Source: Armatimonadaceae bacterium
GTDB lineage: Bacteria; Armatimonadota; Armatimonadia; Armatimonadales; Armatimonadaceae
Direction: 5' to 3'
Length of the DNA stretch: 21,600 nucleotides
Assembly (NCBI GenBank): GCA_030446525.1
Contig: JAUJNC010000129.1
Coordinates: 1-21,600, forward strand
A program made the position numbers and the translations under genes. Shown here one piece after another: positions 8,319-15,585 of the stretch. Numbering within the stretch: position 1 is the stretch's first letter; the number at the start of each line of letters is the position of its first letter. Under the pieces are notes generated by a model. The model had not been told where the DNA came from and searched no databases. It saw only the letters and a program-made list of their open reading frames with translations.

Positions 8319-9377
8319 TCAGAGCACGTCTTCGTGGCCATAACTTCGGGTGTGGGCCTCTTCCAGATAGCGGGCCAGGAGGGTGATCGAGGCGTCGATA
8401 TCGGCCAGGGACGCCGTCTCGTTGACGGTGTGCACGTAGCGCAGGGGGGTGGAGAGGGTGAAGCTGGGCACGCCGCCGCGCGAGCGCTGGATGCCGCCGG
8501 CATCGGTGCCGCCCAGCGGCAGGACTTCCAGCTGATACGGGATGCCGTGCTTTTCGGCGACGTCGCGGAAGTGACGCACGAGCTTGGGGTGGGACAGGAG
8601 CATCGAATCCATGATCTTGATCGCCGTGCCGTTGTGGAGGCGGGTGATCTGCTCGTGGGCCTCCGGGCCGGGGAAGTCGTTGGCGAGCGTGCCGTCCAGC
8701 GCGATGCCGATGTCGGGCTCGAGCGCGTAGGCCGCCGGGATCGCGCCGCGCAGGCCGACCTCTTCCTGCGTCGTCGCCACCGCGAGGATCTCGCAGGCAT
8801 GCTGCCCCACGGCGCGTAGCGCCTCGAGCATCACGAACACGCTCAGGCGGTTGTCGAGGGATTTGCTGACGACCGTATCGCCCACGATCTCCGCCGTGCG
8901 CGCCAGGGTCACCGGGTCGCCCACCTCCACCAGGCCCTTCACCCGCTCGCCGGGCAGGCCCAGGTCCACGAAGAGCTGATCGAGCTTGACCGGCTTCTCC
9001 CGCTCTTCAGGCGTCAAGAGGTGGATGGGCTTGGTGGCGGGCATCAGGGCGCCGAGCAGGCTCTCGCCGGCGAACCCGTGGACGTGGACGCGCTGCGCCA
9101 GGAGCACGCGCGGGTCGAAGCCCCCCACCGGCTGCAGCCGGAGGAAGCCCCGGTCGTCGACGTGCTTGACCAGGAAGCCGATCTCGTCCATGTGCGCCGC
9201 GACCATCACGCGCGGCCCGCCCGCGCCCCGCTTCACGCCGATCACGTTGCCCATCGCGTCGACCGACACGCTGTCGACGAGGGGCCGCAGCGTCTCCAGG
9301 ACCAGCGCGCGTATCGGCTCTTCCCGGCTGGACACGCCCGGCGTCTCGCAAAGCCGCTTCAATAGCTCGAAGTTCAT
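8319..9377 (-). CDS. M42 family metallo-aminopeptidase (glutamyl aminopeptidase/endoglucanase M type)
   Basis: This is a cytoplasmic di-metal (Zn/Co) aminopeptidase of the tetrahedral (TET) type that trims peptides. The ORF is open upstream to 9434, but the family begins at MNFELLKRLCETPGVSSREE, so I take the ATG at 9377 (352 residues). Catalytic features by residue: AAHMDEIG with H62 and D64, SLDNRLSV with the bridging D175, TTQEEVGLRG with catalytic E205 and ligand E206, D228 in IALDGT, and H316 in RYVHTVNE. GGTDAGGIQRSRGGVP before the last histidine is the usual M42 block. All key residues are present and the length is normal, so it should be active. The ribosome-binding site is weak. It is read in the same direction as the small gene upstream and the sigma factor gene downstream. 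Confidence 0.92.
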   Translation of the reverse strand: MNFELLKRLCETPGVSSREEPIRALVLETLRPLVDSVSVDAMGNVIGVKRGAGGPRVMVAAHMDEIGFLVKHVDDRGFLRLQPVGGFDPRVLLAQRVHVHGFAGESLLGALMPATKPIHLLTPEEREKPVKLDQLFVDLGLPGERVKGLVEVGDPVTLARTAEIVGDTVVSKSLDNRLSVFVMLEALRAVGQHACEILAVATTQEEVGLRGAIPAAYALEPDIGIALDGTLANDFPGPEAHEQITRLHNGTAIKIMDSMLLSHPKLVRHFRDVAEKHGIPYQLEVLPLGGTDAGGIQRSRGGVPSFTLSTPLRYVHTVNETASLADIDASITLLARYLEEAHTRSYGHEDVL

Positions 9378-9490
9378 GGTCCAATGATAGCACCGCGGCC
9401 AAGACGCTGTCAACGCCGCACGAAGCAGCGCCACGCGCGCCCGTCAAGGGGCGGCGCGCTTGGCGATAACGTACCTGCCGGGGCAGACGT

Positions 9491-9874
9491 TTAGCTGGCA
9501 CGCTGCTGCTCGTAGTATTCGGAGATGTGCTCGTAGACGATGGTCAGGAACTGCAGATCGCGGTACACGTTGCCGAGTCCGGGTCGTCAGGTTGGGGATG
9601 ATCGGGAACTCCTGCTCCTTCCTGGTACTGAAGGATCTTTTCGCGCCACTGGCGGGTTGTAATCGCCCCACCTGCTGGACCAGGGCGCGGGCTGCTGCTC
9701 GCTGAGTCTTTGTCCTTCTGGAGGTAGTTGACCAGGCTCCTCCTCGTCAAGGAAGTGACGCGCCACCATCGCGAAGACGAGCCGCCCGTAGTGGCCAGTG
9801 TCGCAGGCCTTTATCGGCGCGTCCGCTGGTGCGCCATCATGTCGACTTTTCCGCCGGTCTTCCGGCCACTTCAT
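9491..9874 (-). CDS. Unknown small conserved-looking alpha-helical protein, frameshifted
   Basis: ATG at 9874 follows AAGGGAAACG. Joining three frames gives about 125 residues: MKWPEDRRKSRHDGAPADAP, then CDTGHYGRLVFAMVARHFLD, EEELVNYLQKDKD, LSEQQARALVQQV, TTRQWREKILQYQE, QEFPIIPN, DDPDS and LGNVYRDLQFLTIVYEHISE followed by YYEQQRAS and TAA at 9491-9493. Each piece is hydrophilic, helix-like and free of the Arg/Pro/Ala nonsense typical of wrong frames here, so I believe one gene is present. Frame switches are near 9730, 9705, 9685, 9645, 9605 and 9585. There are no membrane segments or signal peptide. I recognise no family. It ends 113 bases before the M42 peptidase start and could share its transcript. 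Confidence 0.55.
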
Positions 9875-10053
9875 GGGTCGTTTCCCTTCTTGTGAACACT
9901 TTGTTTGCCTACGCTATAGGATACCCATTCCGCGCCTCTTCAGCCACATCGGCGGGACAAAAAGCACGGCCGTACCAGCAGACCGCCTTGCATGTTGGCA
10001 GGGCACAGCGCTACGCCGATGGCGGGTTAACCAGCACGCCGGAGATCGGTATA
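9875..10053. other. Divergent intergenic region
   Basis: This separates the minus-strand small protein from the plus-strand glycosyltransferase. It has an AT-richer stretch at 9890-9970. On the plus strand, TTGTGA and TATAGG near 9894-9924 are a poor, widely spaced promoter pair. I see no other feature. Confidence 0.4.
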
Positions 10054-11167
10054 GTGGTGGCAGCCACCATGCCACCCGCACCGTCATCACCCGCGTCGCC
10101 CATCTGCTCCGCCCGCCGCCGGGGATGCGGAACCGGTGCCCTGCTGGCCGCGTCGGCCGGTTCCGCCCTGCTGGCCACCCCCCGACGTGCTCCCGCGCTC
10201 GCCGGCGCCGTCCCCCCGATCGAGGACGACGGTGCGCGCTGGCGGTGGACGGCGCGCCGGGCGCGGCGGCGACCGCGCAGGCGGGGTGGCGGCGGGCCGG
10301 TGGGCCAGGCGCGGGCGCGACGCTGCTGCACGGCCACGGGCTGCGGCTCGCACCGCTGTTCACCACCGCGTCACTGGCATCGGGCCTGCCCTCGTGGTCA
10401 CCCTGCGCCCAACCTGGCGCCCGCGCGCCCGGGCTGCCCGTCCGCGCCCTCCTGCGCACGACGCTCGCGCGCCCGCCGGGTCATCGCCGTGGCGCGGGCA
10501 GTCGCCTACAGCGCGCAAGGCCTGATCCCCGATGCGGCGCGTCTGGTAGTCGTGCCCAACGGCGTGGATGTGGCGCGCTACGCCGAGGACGCTGCCCGGC
10601 CGCGGGGACGACGCGCCAGGCTGGAGTTTGGAGAGGGATCTCCGGTGGCGCTGTCCTGGCCCGCCATGTCGCCGGAGAAGGACGTAGCGAACTTCCTGGA
10701 AGCCGCCGCGCTGGCGCCCACTCCCGGGGGACTTCTAGCGGCAGGCGACGGGCCGCTGCTCTACCCTGCGCCTATCAGGTCGCCTTTCTGGGGCTGGAGG
10801 ACGGGCGACGCTGCTGGGCCGGCGCGACGACGCGCCGGCGCTCCTGGCAGCCGCCGACCTGCTGTGCCTGCCGTCGCGCGAAGGGATGAGGAGAAGGCCT
10901 GGCGGCGCTGGAAGCGCCAGCGTCGGATGCGCTCTCGTGGCGACGGGCGTGGGCGACCTGCCGGAGTCGTGCAGGACGGCGGAACGGGCCTGCTCGTCGC
11001 GCCGCGCGACCCCGGCGCTGGCCGCGCGCTGGCGAAGGCCTCCTGAGCGACCCGGCCCGCGCCCGGGCGATGGGGCAGGCCGGCCGCGCCGCGCCGCAGC
11101 GCCGCTCCCCCTCGACGGGATGATCAGGGCGACCTACGCCGTCTACGAGGCGGCGGCGCGACGGTGA
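10054..11167 (+). CDS. GT4-type (group 1) glycosyltransferase, heavily frameshifted
   Basis: I choose GTG at 10054 because GGAG lies nine bases upstream and the N-terminal strand 'VVAASHHATRTVITRVAHLL' starts there after one indel. The N-terminal domain carries GATLLHGHGLRLAPLFTTAS, the donor-side 'HaHg' region. The hinge and C-terminal domain read ARRVIAVARAVAYSAQGLIP, ARLVVVPNGVDVARYAEDAA, SPEKDVANFLEAAALA, LLAAGDGPLL, QVAFLGLEDG and LCLPSREGM. GDLPEVVQDGGTGLLVAPRD-like text and TYAVYEAAARR complete it. These are the classical GT-B group 1 motifs (vPNGvd, sp.K, GdGP, G.Gl.....d). The acceptor and sugar are unknown. Many indels disrupt 10060-10480 and 10740-10960. The stop TGA at 11165-11167 overlaps the next gene's GTG in a GTGA tetranucleotide, indicating translational coupling. 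Confidence 0.65.
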
Positions 11168-13121
11168 GCCGGCGCGGGCTGGCGGCAGCGGCGGCAGTTC
11201 TGGCCGTGCTGGCGCCCGCCGGGCAAACGCGCCGCTGGAGCCAGCGCGGCGGGTCGGTGCTGGTCTGGCCCCCGGCGCGTCCCTGGCGGATTGGCGGCTG
11301 AGACACCCCGTGCTGCGCCGGCTGACCCGAGCGACGCCCCTCGGCGTGATACCGACCCGCGGCGAAGGCGACCTGGCCCAATGCCGTTCTCGGCACCGGG
11401 CCTTGAGGACCCGTCGCCGAAGAGCCGGGCCTCGGCGCGACGCTGCGCGCGGCGGGCGTGCGGGTGGTGGCGCTGGGCGGCGAGGGCGCGCGTTGTGGCC
11501 GGCCTGACGGATGGCGCCACGGGAGAGCCGTGGCGGGTGCGGCGCGCCTCGTCGCCGTGGGGGGTGGCGACCGACCCGCTCGTGCTGGCGCGGGCGGCGC
11601 GGCGCGCTCTGGTGGCCGCCGGCGATCAGCCGGTCTTGCCGGTCCTGTTCGACGGCCTCGCCCGCGCCGACGCGTACGCCGCGTTCGCCCTGCCGCGCCA
11701 CCGAGCAGCGGCGCGACCCGGCGTCGCCTGGACGAACTCCTCGGCGCCCTGACCGCCCCGGGCGTCGGGACCGCGTTCTTCTGGTCACGCCGCGGCCGTC
11801 GGCCCCGGGCGGCGGCGCCGGGAGCGTCTCGGACCCGTCCTGCTCTGGCGGGGGAAGGCCGCGCGTAGGCGGCGCGGCGCTGCTCACGTCGCCGTCCGCG
11901 CGCCGCACGCCCGGCCTGGTCGCGACGCAGCGTCGCGGCCACGGTCGCGGCGCTGTTCGATCTGCCGCCGGGGGCGGCGCGCGGTCGGCGTGGGCCGCGC
12001 CATGAACTGCTCGACCCACCGAGCCACGGGAGAAGCTACATCACGGCGTATCTGGCGCGGCGCGTGGCGGCGTGGGCGGCGCAGGCGCGGGAACAGAAGG
12101 CTTCGCAGGTGGGCGTGCCCTGGGCGCTGGCGGGCGCGTTACTTCGCCCTGGCCCCGCAGCTTTCAGCCCGCTCGGGCGCGCAGAACGCGTCAGCGCCTC
12201 GCCCGCCCTTGCGCCTGGGCGGTGTCCGTGCCGGCGGCGCTCCTGGCGGCGGCGCTGTCGCCCGAAGCCCGGGCGGGCTGCGTTCGCGGTCTACGCCCTC
12301 GCCTCAGTCCTCAGCCTGCCGCCGCCGCTGCTCACCCTGCGCTTCCCGGCCCGGCTGGTCGTCACCGCCGTGTGCGCCGCGACGGCGCTTCGTCCTCGCC
12401 GCCGACGGCTTCCTCGGTTCCCCGCTTCTGAGCCGGTCGCCCTTTTCTTATTCGGTGATCAGGGGCCGCGCGCTTCATACGGCATCAGCAACGAGGCGGC
12501 GGGCGCGCTGCTGGGATCGGCGCTCGTGGCTTCGTCGGCGGCCCGGGCGCTGGCTCACGGTGGTAGAAGGTGGCCGTGGCGCTTGCCGGCATCGCCGTCG
12601 CGGGGTGCTCGGCCTCCCGGATTGGGCGCGGACTTGGGCGGGCTTTTGGCGACGTTGCCGGCTTCGCCGGCCTGACGCTGGCGTCGGCCGCCCGGTCGCC
12701 GCGGCGGCGAGAACAAGCACGTCGACGCGCTTTGCGCCACCCGCGGTCGCCGGCTTCGTTTTGTGGGAGGCGGCCCAGGACTACCGTCGGCGCGCGCACA
12801 TCGGGCGGGCCGTGGCGGCCGCGCGGGCGCAGGGCGGCGGCGCGCTCGTCGAGATCGCCCAGGCGCAAGGCCGCCCTGGAGCGCCCGGCTGCTGAAGCCA
12901 AGCCCTGGGCGGCGCTGCTTTTGGCCGAGGTTTTGCCGCCGTGTGGCTGTTGCGGCGACCGGCCGAGCGACCGAGGCGCGCCTTCGCCCGGAAGGGCGCC
13001 CGGACGCCGATGCCCGCGGGCGATCGCCGCGGCGACCACGGCAGCCCTGCTGGTCAACGACTCCGGTGGTCGCCGCGGCCACCTGCCTCTTGTACGGCGT
13101 GCCCCTGCTGGCCCTGGCTAG
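11164..13121 (+). CDS. Large polytopic membrane protein, possibly with an alkaline-phosphatase-like extracytoplasmic domain; heavily frameshifted
   Basis: GTG at 11164 overlaps the stop of the glycosyltransferase and begins MSRRGLAAAAAVLAVLAPAG, a signal or anchor segment. Fragments across frames give LGVIPTRGEGDLAQ, GLEDPSPEEPGL-like text, ATLRAAGVRVVALGGEGARV, TDPLVLARAARRALVAAGDQ, LLTSPSARRTPGLVAT and ALFDLPPGA; the 'LTS..TRRPGLV....PT.L...G' pattern recalls alkaline-phosphatase-superfamily proteins. The second half is a chain of hydrophobic segments: WAVSVPAALLAAALSP, YALASVLSLPPPLLTL, RLVVTAVCAATALVLA, FYGISNEAAGALLGSALVAS, GADLGGLLATLPAFAGLTLA and LLVNDSGVVAAATCLLYGVP. I recall 'FYGIGNE' and 'NDSGVVAAAT' motifs in a bacterial membrane family next to glycosyltransferases, but no defined function. 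It ends around the TAG at 13119-13121, or at 13170 in another frame. Confidence 0.5.
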
Positions 13122-13642
13122 AACGCGTCCCCACCGCCGTGGGGACCGTCGACGTTCTTGCCGGTCGTAGCGCGAGATGACGTGGTACTTCACCTCGGCG
13201 AACAGGTTGTTGGTAGAATCCAGGCCGCCGGCGACGAAACCGCCCCATGAGCCCTTGGTCTGTGCTCGTGTCGGGCAGGTCAGTCGTGTCATATAAAGGC
13301 CCGAGCCCACACTTGACATAGTAGCCCCTGCCAGTGGCATTGATATCGCGAAAAACCTGCGACACCACCGTCACCGGCAAAGATCACAGTTCGTCCCTTT
13401 CCGTGTAGCCGATGCCCACCTGGAGGAGGTAGTTCCTGTCGGCGTTTCGAAGGTGTACTCCGCCCTCGGAACGAACGTGGCATCCGCGCGCGCCGCACCA
13501 CGCGCGTCCTGGTCGCCGGGGAAGATACGCGCCGACGCCACGACCGCCGAGAAGCTTGAGCGCCTGCTGGGCGCGGGCCGCGCCGCCCCGAGGCCCCACG
13601 CCGGACTCCCAAAAGCGCCGCAGCCGGACCGACGCGCCTCAT
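13118..13642 (-). CDS. Small outer-membrane beta-barrel protein, paralogue 2, frameshifted
   Basis: Pieces read from the minus strand are MRRVGPAAALFG (a short hydrophobic start), AQQALKLLGGRGVGAYLPGD, EGGVHLRNADRNYLLQVGIG plus YTERDEL, VSQVFRDINATGRGYYVKCG, LGPLYDTTDLPDTSTDQG and WGGFVAGGLDSTNNLFAEVK plus YHVISRYDGKNVDGPHGGGD and a terminal AF before TAG at 13118-13120. Alternating polar and hydrophobic residues, a Gly-rich core and a C-terminal Phe suit an outer-membrane barrel of about 175 residues. The 'LFAEVKYHV' strand matches 'AFVEAKYHV' in the adjacent paralogue, which suggests tandem duplication. GAGGAGG at about 13663-13669 is a good ribosome-binding site but is too far from the ATG at 13642, so the start is uncertain. 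It converges on the plus-strand membrane protein at a CTAG (13118-13121) used by both. Confidence 0.5.
13127..13146. terminator. Perfect GC-rich hairpin at a convergent gene junction
   Basis: GTCCCCAC (13127-13134) and GTGGGGAC (13139-13146) form a perfect eight-pair stem with a CGCC loop. It lies just past the plus-strand membrane protein stop and inside the last codons of the minus-strand barrel gene. It could serve as a terminator for the plus-strand transcript, though no T-run follows. Confidence 0.35.
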
Positions 13643-13676
13643 CAGCTTTTCAAATCACATGCCTCCTCGTCCTTTA

Positions 13677-14192
13677 TCAAAACCGCCGGCCCAGCAGGAG
13701 CGCCACCCCGTTGGAGTGGCGGGCCGGCGACGCCACCAGTAACATGGTACTTGGCTTCCACGAAGGCACTCGGGAACTGGTAGCCACGCCATCATAAGCC
13801 CCGGGCCGCGTCTTGCTCTCGCTCGCGCCGCCGCCGGACGCGCGCGGAAGTAGGCGCCCACGCCGATCCCGAAATATACGTTCCCGGTCACGCCGGCCAC
13901 CGAGGTTCGGCGACGCGAAGATCGCGCGATCGTCACCGGGATGATCCGCAGTTTCCGCCCGTTTCCCGGCCCTCGGCATAGCTCCGCCGTCAGCATCGTC
14001 TGCCCGCACCCGGCGTGGGGACCGCCAGATCCCTCGCCGTTGAAGGCGGTGCCGCCGTCTTGCGGCAAAAGCACGCGCCTTGATCGGACGGGCGGGGATG
14101 CCCTGGTCTGCGCCGCCGCCGGCCCTGTAAAAGCGGCAAGCCCCCCCAAAAAGGGCCGCGAGCGCAACGCCACCGCTGCCATTCCTGTTCAC
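13677..14192 (-). CDS. Small outer-membrane beta-barrel protein, paralogue 1, frameshifted
   Basis: GTG at 14192 follows GGAGGAG with ideal spacing and gives MNRNGSGGVALAALFGG. After one slip in a run of seven G it continues LAAFTGPAAAQ, a signal peptide with an AAA-Q cleavage site. Without the slip, the ATG at 14182 gives a similar signal. Further pieces are LRIIPVTI, VTGNVYFGIGVGAYF, ASGGGASESKTRPGAY, GYQFPSAFVEAKYHVTGG and HSNGVALLLGRRF with TGA at 13677-13679. The terminal Phe and 'AFVEAKYH' strand are typical of OmpA/OmpW-like barrels of about 170 residues. The function is unknown. A near-consensus sigma-70 promoter lies 30 bases upstream. The second paralogue follows 34 bases downstream, probably in the same transcript. 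Confidence 0.55.
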   Translation of the reverse strand: MNRNGSGGVALAALFGGACRFYRAGGGADQGIPARPIKARAFAARRRHRLQRRGIWRSPRRVRADDADGGAMPRAGKRAETADHPGDDRAIFASPNLGGRRDRERIFRDRRGRLLPRASGGGASESKTRPGAYDGVATSSRVPSWKPSTMLLVASPARHSNGVALLLGRRF

Positions 14193-14232
14193 CTTGTTGC
14201 TCCTCCCTGCGCGATCGGCCTGTCCGGCAGCC

Positions 14233-14262
14233 ATTATAAAGACTGGGGCGTTCCCCTGTCAA
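14233..14262 (-). promoter_or_regulatory. Sigma-70 promoter for the outer-membrane barrel genes
   Basis: Read on the minus strand, TTGACA (14262-14257) and TATAAT (14238-14233) are separated by 18 bases. Both hexamers are perfect. The expected start is near 14226, leaving a leader of about 34 bases before GTG at 14192. The spacer contains GGGGAACGCCCC, a near-palindrome. Confidence 0.8.
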
Positions 14263-14280
14263 GCAGAAAAGCCGTTGCCC

Positions 14281-14309
14281 TTGCACGTGTTTCCACCTCG
14301 TGATATAAT
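14281..14309 (+). promoter_or_regulatory. Sigma-70 promoter for the tRNA gene
   Basis: TTGCAC (14281-14286), a 17-base spacer and TATAAT (14304-14309) face the tRNA, which starts 34 bases after the -10 box. The region between (14314-14338) can form an AAATGC...GCATTT hairpin that processing enzymes may remove. Confidence 0.75.
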
Positions 14310-14342
14310 GCCAAATGCGCCCCGCTGTCGCGGGCATTTCAC

Positions 14343-14414
14343 GGGTCGTTAGCTCAGTTAGTGGTGGTGACTTCGCCAATCAGCGGGCCACAGGTTCGAG
14401 TCCTGTACGACCCA
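14343..14414 (+). tRNA. tRNA gene with abnormal D and anticodon arms (identity uncertain)
   Basis: GGGTCGT at the 5' end pairs over all seven bases with ACGACCC at the 3' end, followed by A. The T-arm is perfect: ACAGG, loop TTCGAGT, CCTGT. The D-arm begins TAGCTCAGTTAG, but the returning GAGC strand is missing. The anticodon stem is reduced to TGA/TCA around a nine-base loop, CTTCGCCAA, instead of seven. Total length is 72 bases, about four short. The acceptor and T-arm resemble bacterial tRNA-Lys, while the GCC in the loop would suggest Gly, so I do not assign an amino acid. Sequence errors are the likeliest cause; a decayed copy left after integration is the alternative. It has its own promoter, and a tyrosine recombinase lies 105 bases downstream. 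Confidence 0.65.
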
Positions 14415-14519
14415 ATCCAGGCCGCCTCGTATCAATAACTGGTACGGGGCGTTTTCTTTCGGTCGCCATTGACGCTGTTGACAGCTGCTGTTATACCTGA
14501 AGCAGTTAGAGAAAATAAG

Positions 14520-15485
14520 GTGAATCAGATAGCGTTGGATCAAATTCACCTTACTTTCTCCCCCTCCCCACCTAGTCTGAGGCGTTCGCGAGTTCATCCT
14601 CCATCTCCAGAGCGTCAAAGCCCTGAAGACGGTCCGCTTCTGCGACGTGCGGTTGCGGCAACTGATTAACTGGTGCGACGAGGAGCATGTCTCCTTCGGC
14701 CAGTTCGGCAAGCGCCGCCTCGACCACTACCTCGTGTTCCGCGGAGCAGGAAAAGCCCGCGCGACGTGCGGCACGACGCCGTGGCCGTCGAAGTCCTTCT
14801 GCCGCTGGTGTGCGAAAAACGACGCCATCCCCAACTCACCGCTCGCCGGTACGAGTCCACAACGCCCCCAAGCCCGCCAGTACATGCCCGACGGTAGACA
14901 GATGGGCGCAGGCGCTCAGGCCGTGATCAACTACTGGAACCCGAATAACCACAACCCTGACGTGCGCTACATCCCCAGTTCCGGCGAGCGTTCACCGCGA
15001 CGCAGTACGCCGTGATCCCTGGTGATATCCTGGACACCGCCTGCCGCATCGGTGAGGTGATGAACTTGACGAAGCTCGCGGACTGGCGACCCAGGGAGCG
15101 ACAGCTTACCATCCGGAACGGGAAGGAGCCCCGCACGTTGCCAGTCAGCGCCGAACTCGTTGAGGCGGTGGACGATGACTGCGTGTTCGAGAAGATCGCG
15201 GCGGGGCTGCGTTCCGGCGAGGACGAGGTGGCTGTTCCTCTCGGAATACGACGGGCGCATGGTCAGGGGCCAGTTCTCAAGGCCACGAAGAGCGTATTGC
15301 GCTGGGCAGGCATGGCGACGCGATTACCCTCCACTCCCCTCCGGCGGTACAGCCTCAACCGGCTCGCCAAGTGCAACCTCCTCGGAGCCCAGACCGTGCC
15401 GGCCACAAAAAAAAAAAAGGTGCGAAGACAACTCTCATCTACACAGCGATTACGACTAATGCAGAGGAAATTCGCAATTCGGTAG
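14520..15485 (+). CDS. Tyrosine recombinase (phage-type integrase), frameshifted
   Basis: The likely start is GTG at 14520 (VNQIALDQIHLTFSPS). The SAM-like DNA-binding domain follows: EAFREFILHLQSVKALKTVR, LRQLINWCDEEHVSFGQFGK, RRLDHYLVFRG and FCRWCAKNDAIPNSPLA. The catalytic domain has ILDTACRIGEVMNL with the box I arginine at 15045-15047, the Lys-bearing beta-hairpin QLTIRNGKEPRTLPVSAELV, and ITLHS-LRRYSLNRLAKCNLL with the box II His (15332-15334) and Arg (15342-15347). TVAGHKK with the third His (15404-15406) and TTLIYTAI with the nucleophile Tyr (15440-15442) complete the site. All catalytic residues can be found but in different frames; switches lie near 14575, 14755, 14850, 15000, 15170, 15335 and around a run of twelve A at 15407-15418. 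It would catalyse site-specific integration and excision, here most likely at the adjacent tRNA. The end is uncertain. Confidence 0.75.
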
Positions 15486-15585
15486 GGGTGGTGCAGGGCA
15501 TTCTCACGAACAAGCGTGTCGCTGTGCAGCGAAAACGATTGGTGAGGAATCATCCGTGCGTCGTCCAGAAGCGTTTTGCGCATCA

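Noticed and set aside
10775..12019. 414-residue minus-strand ORF opposite the glycosyltransferase and membrane protein
   Set aside because: Almost only Arg, Pro, Ala and Gly; the plus strand carries recognisable motifs.
14358..14711. 117-residue minus-strand ORF across the tRNA and integrase start
   Set aside because: It runs through the tRNA and opposes the integrase, with no family resemblance.
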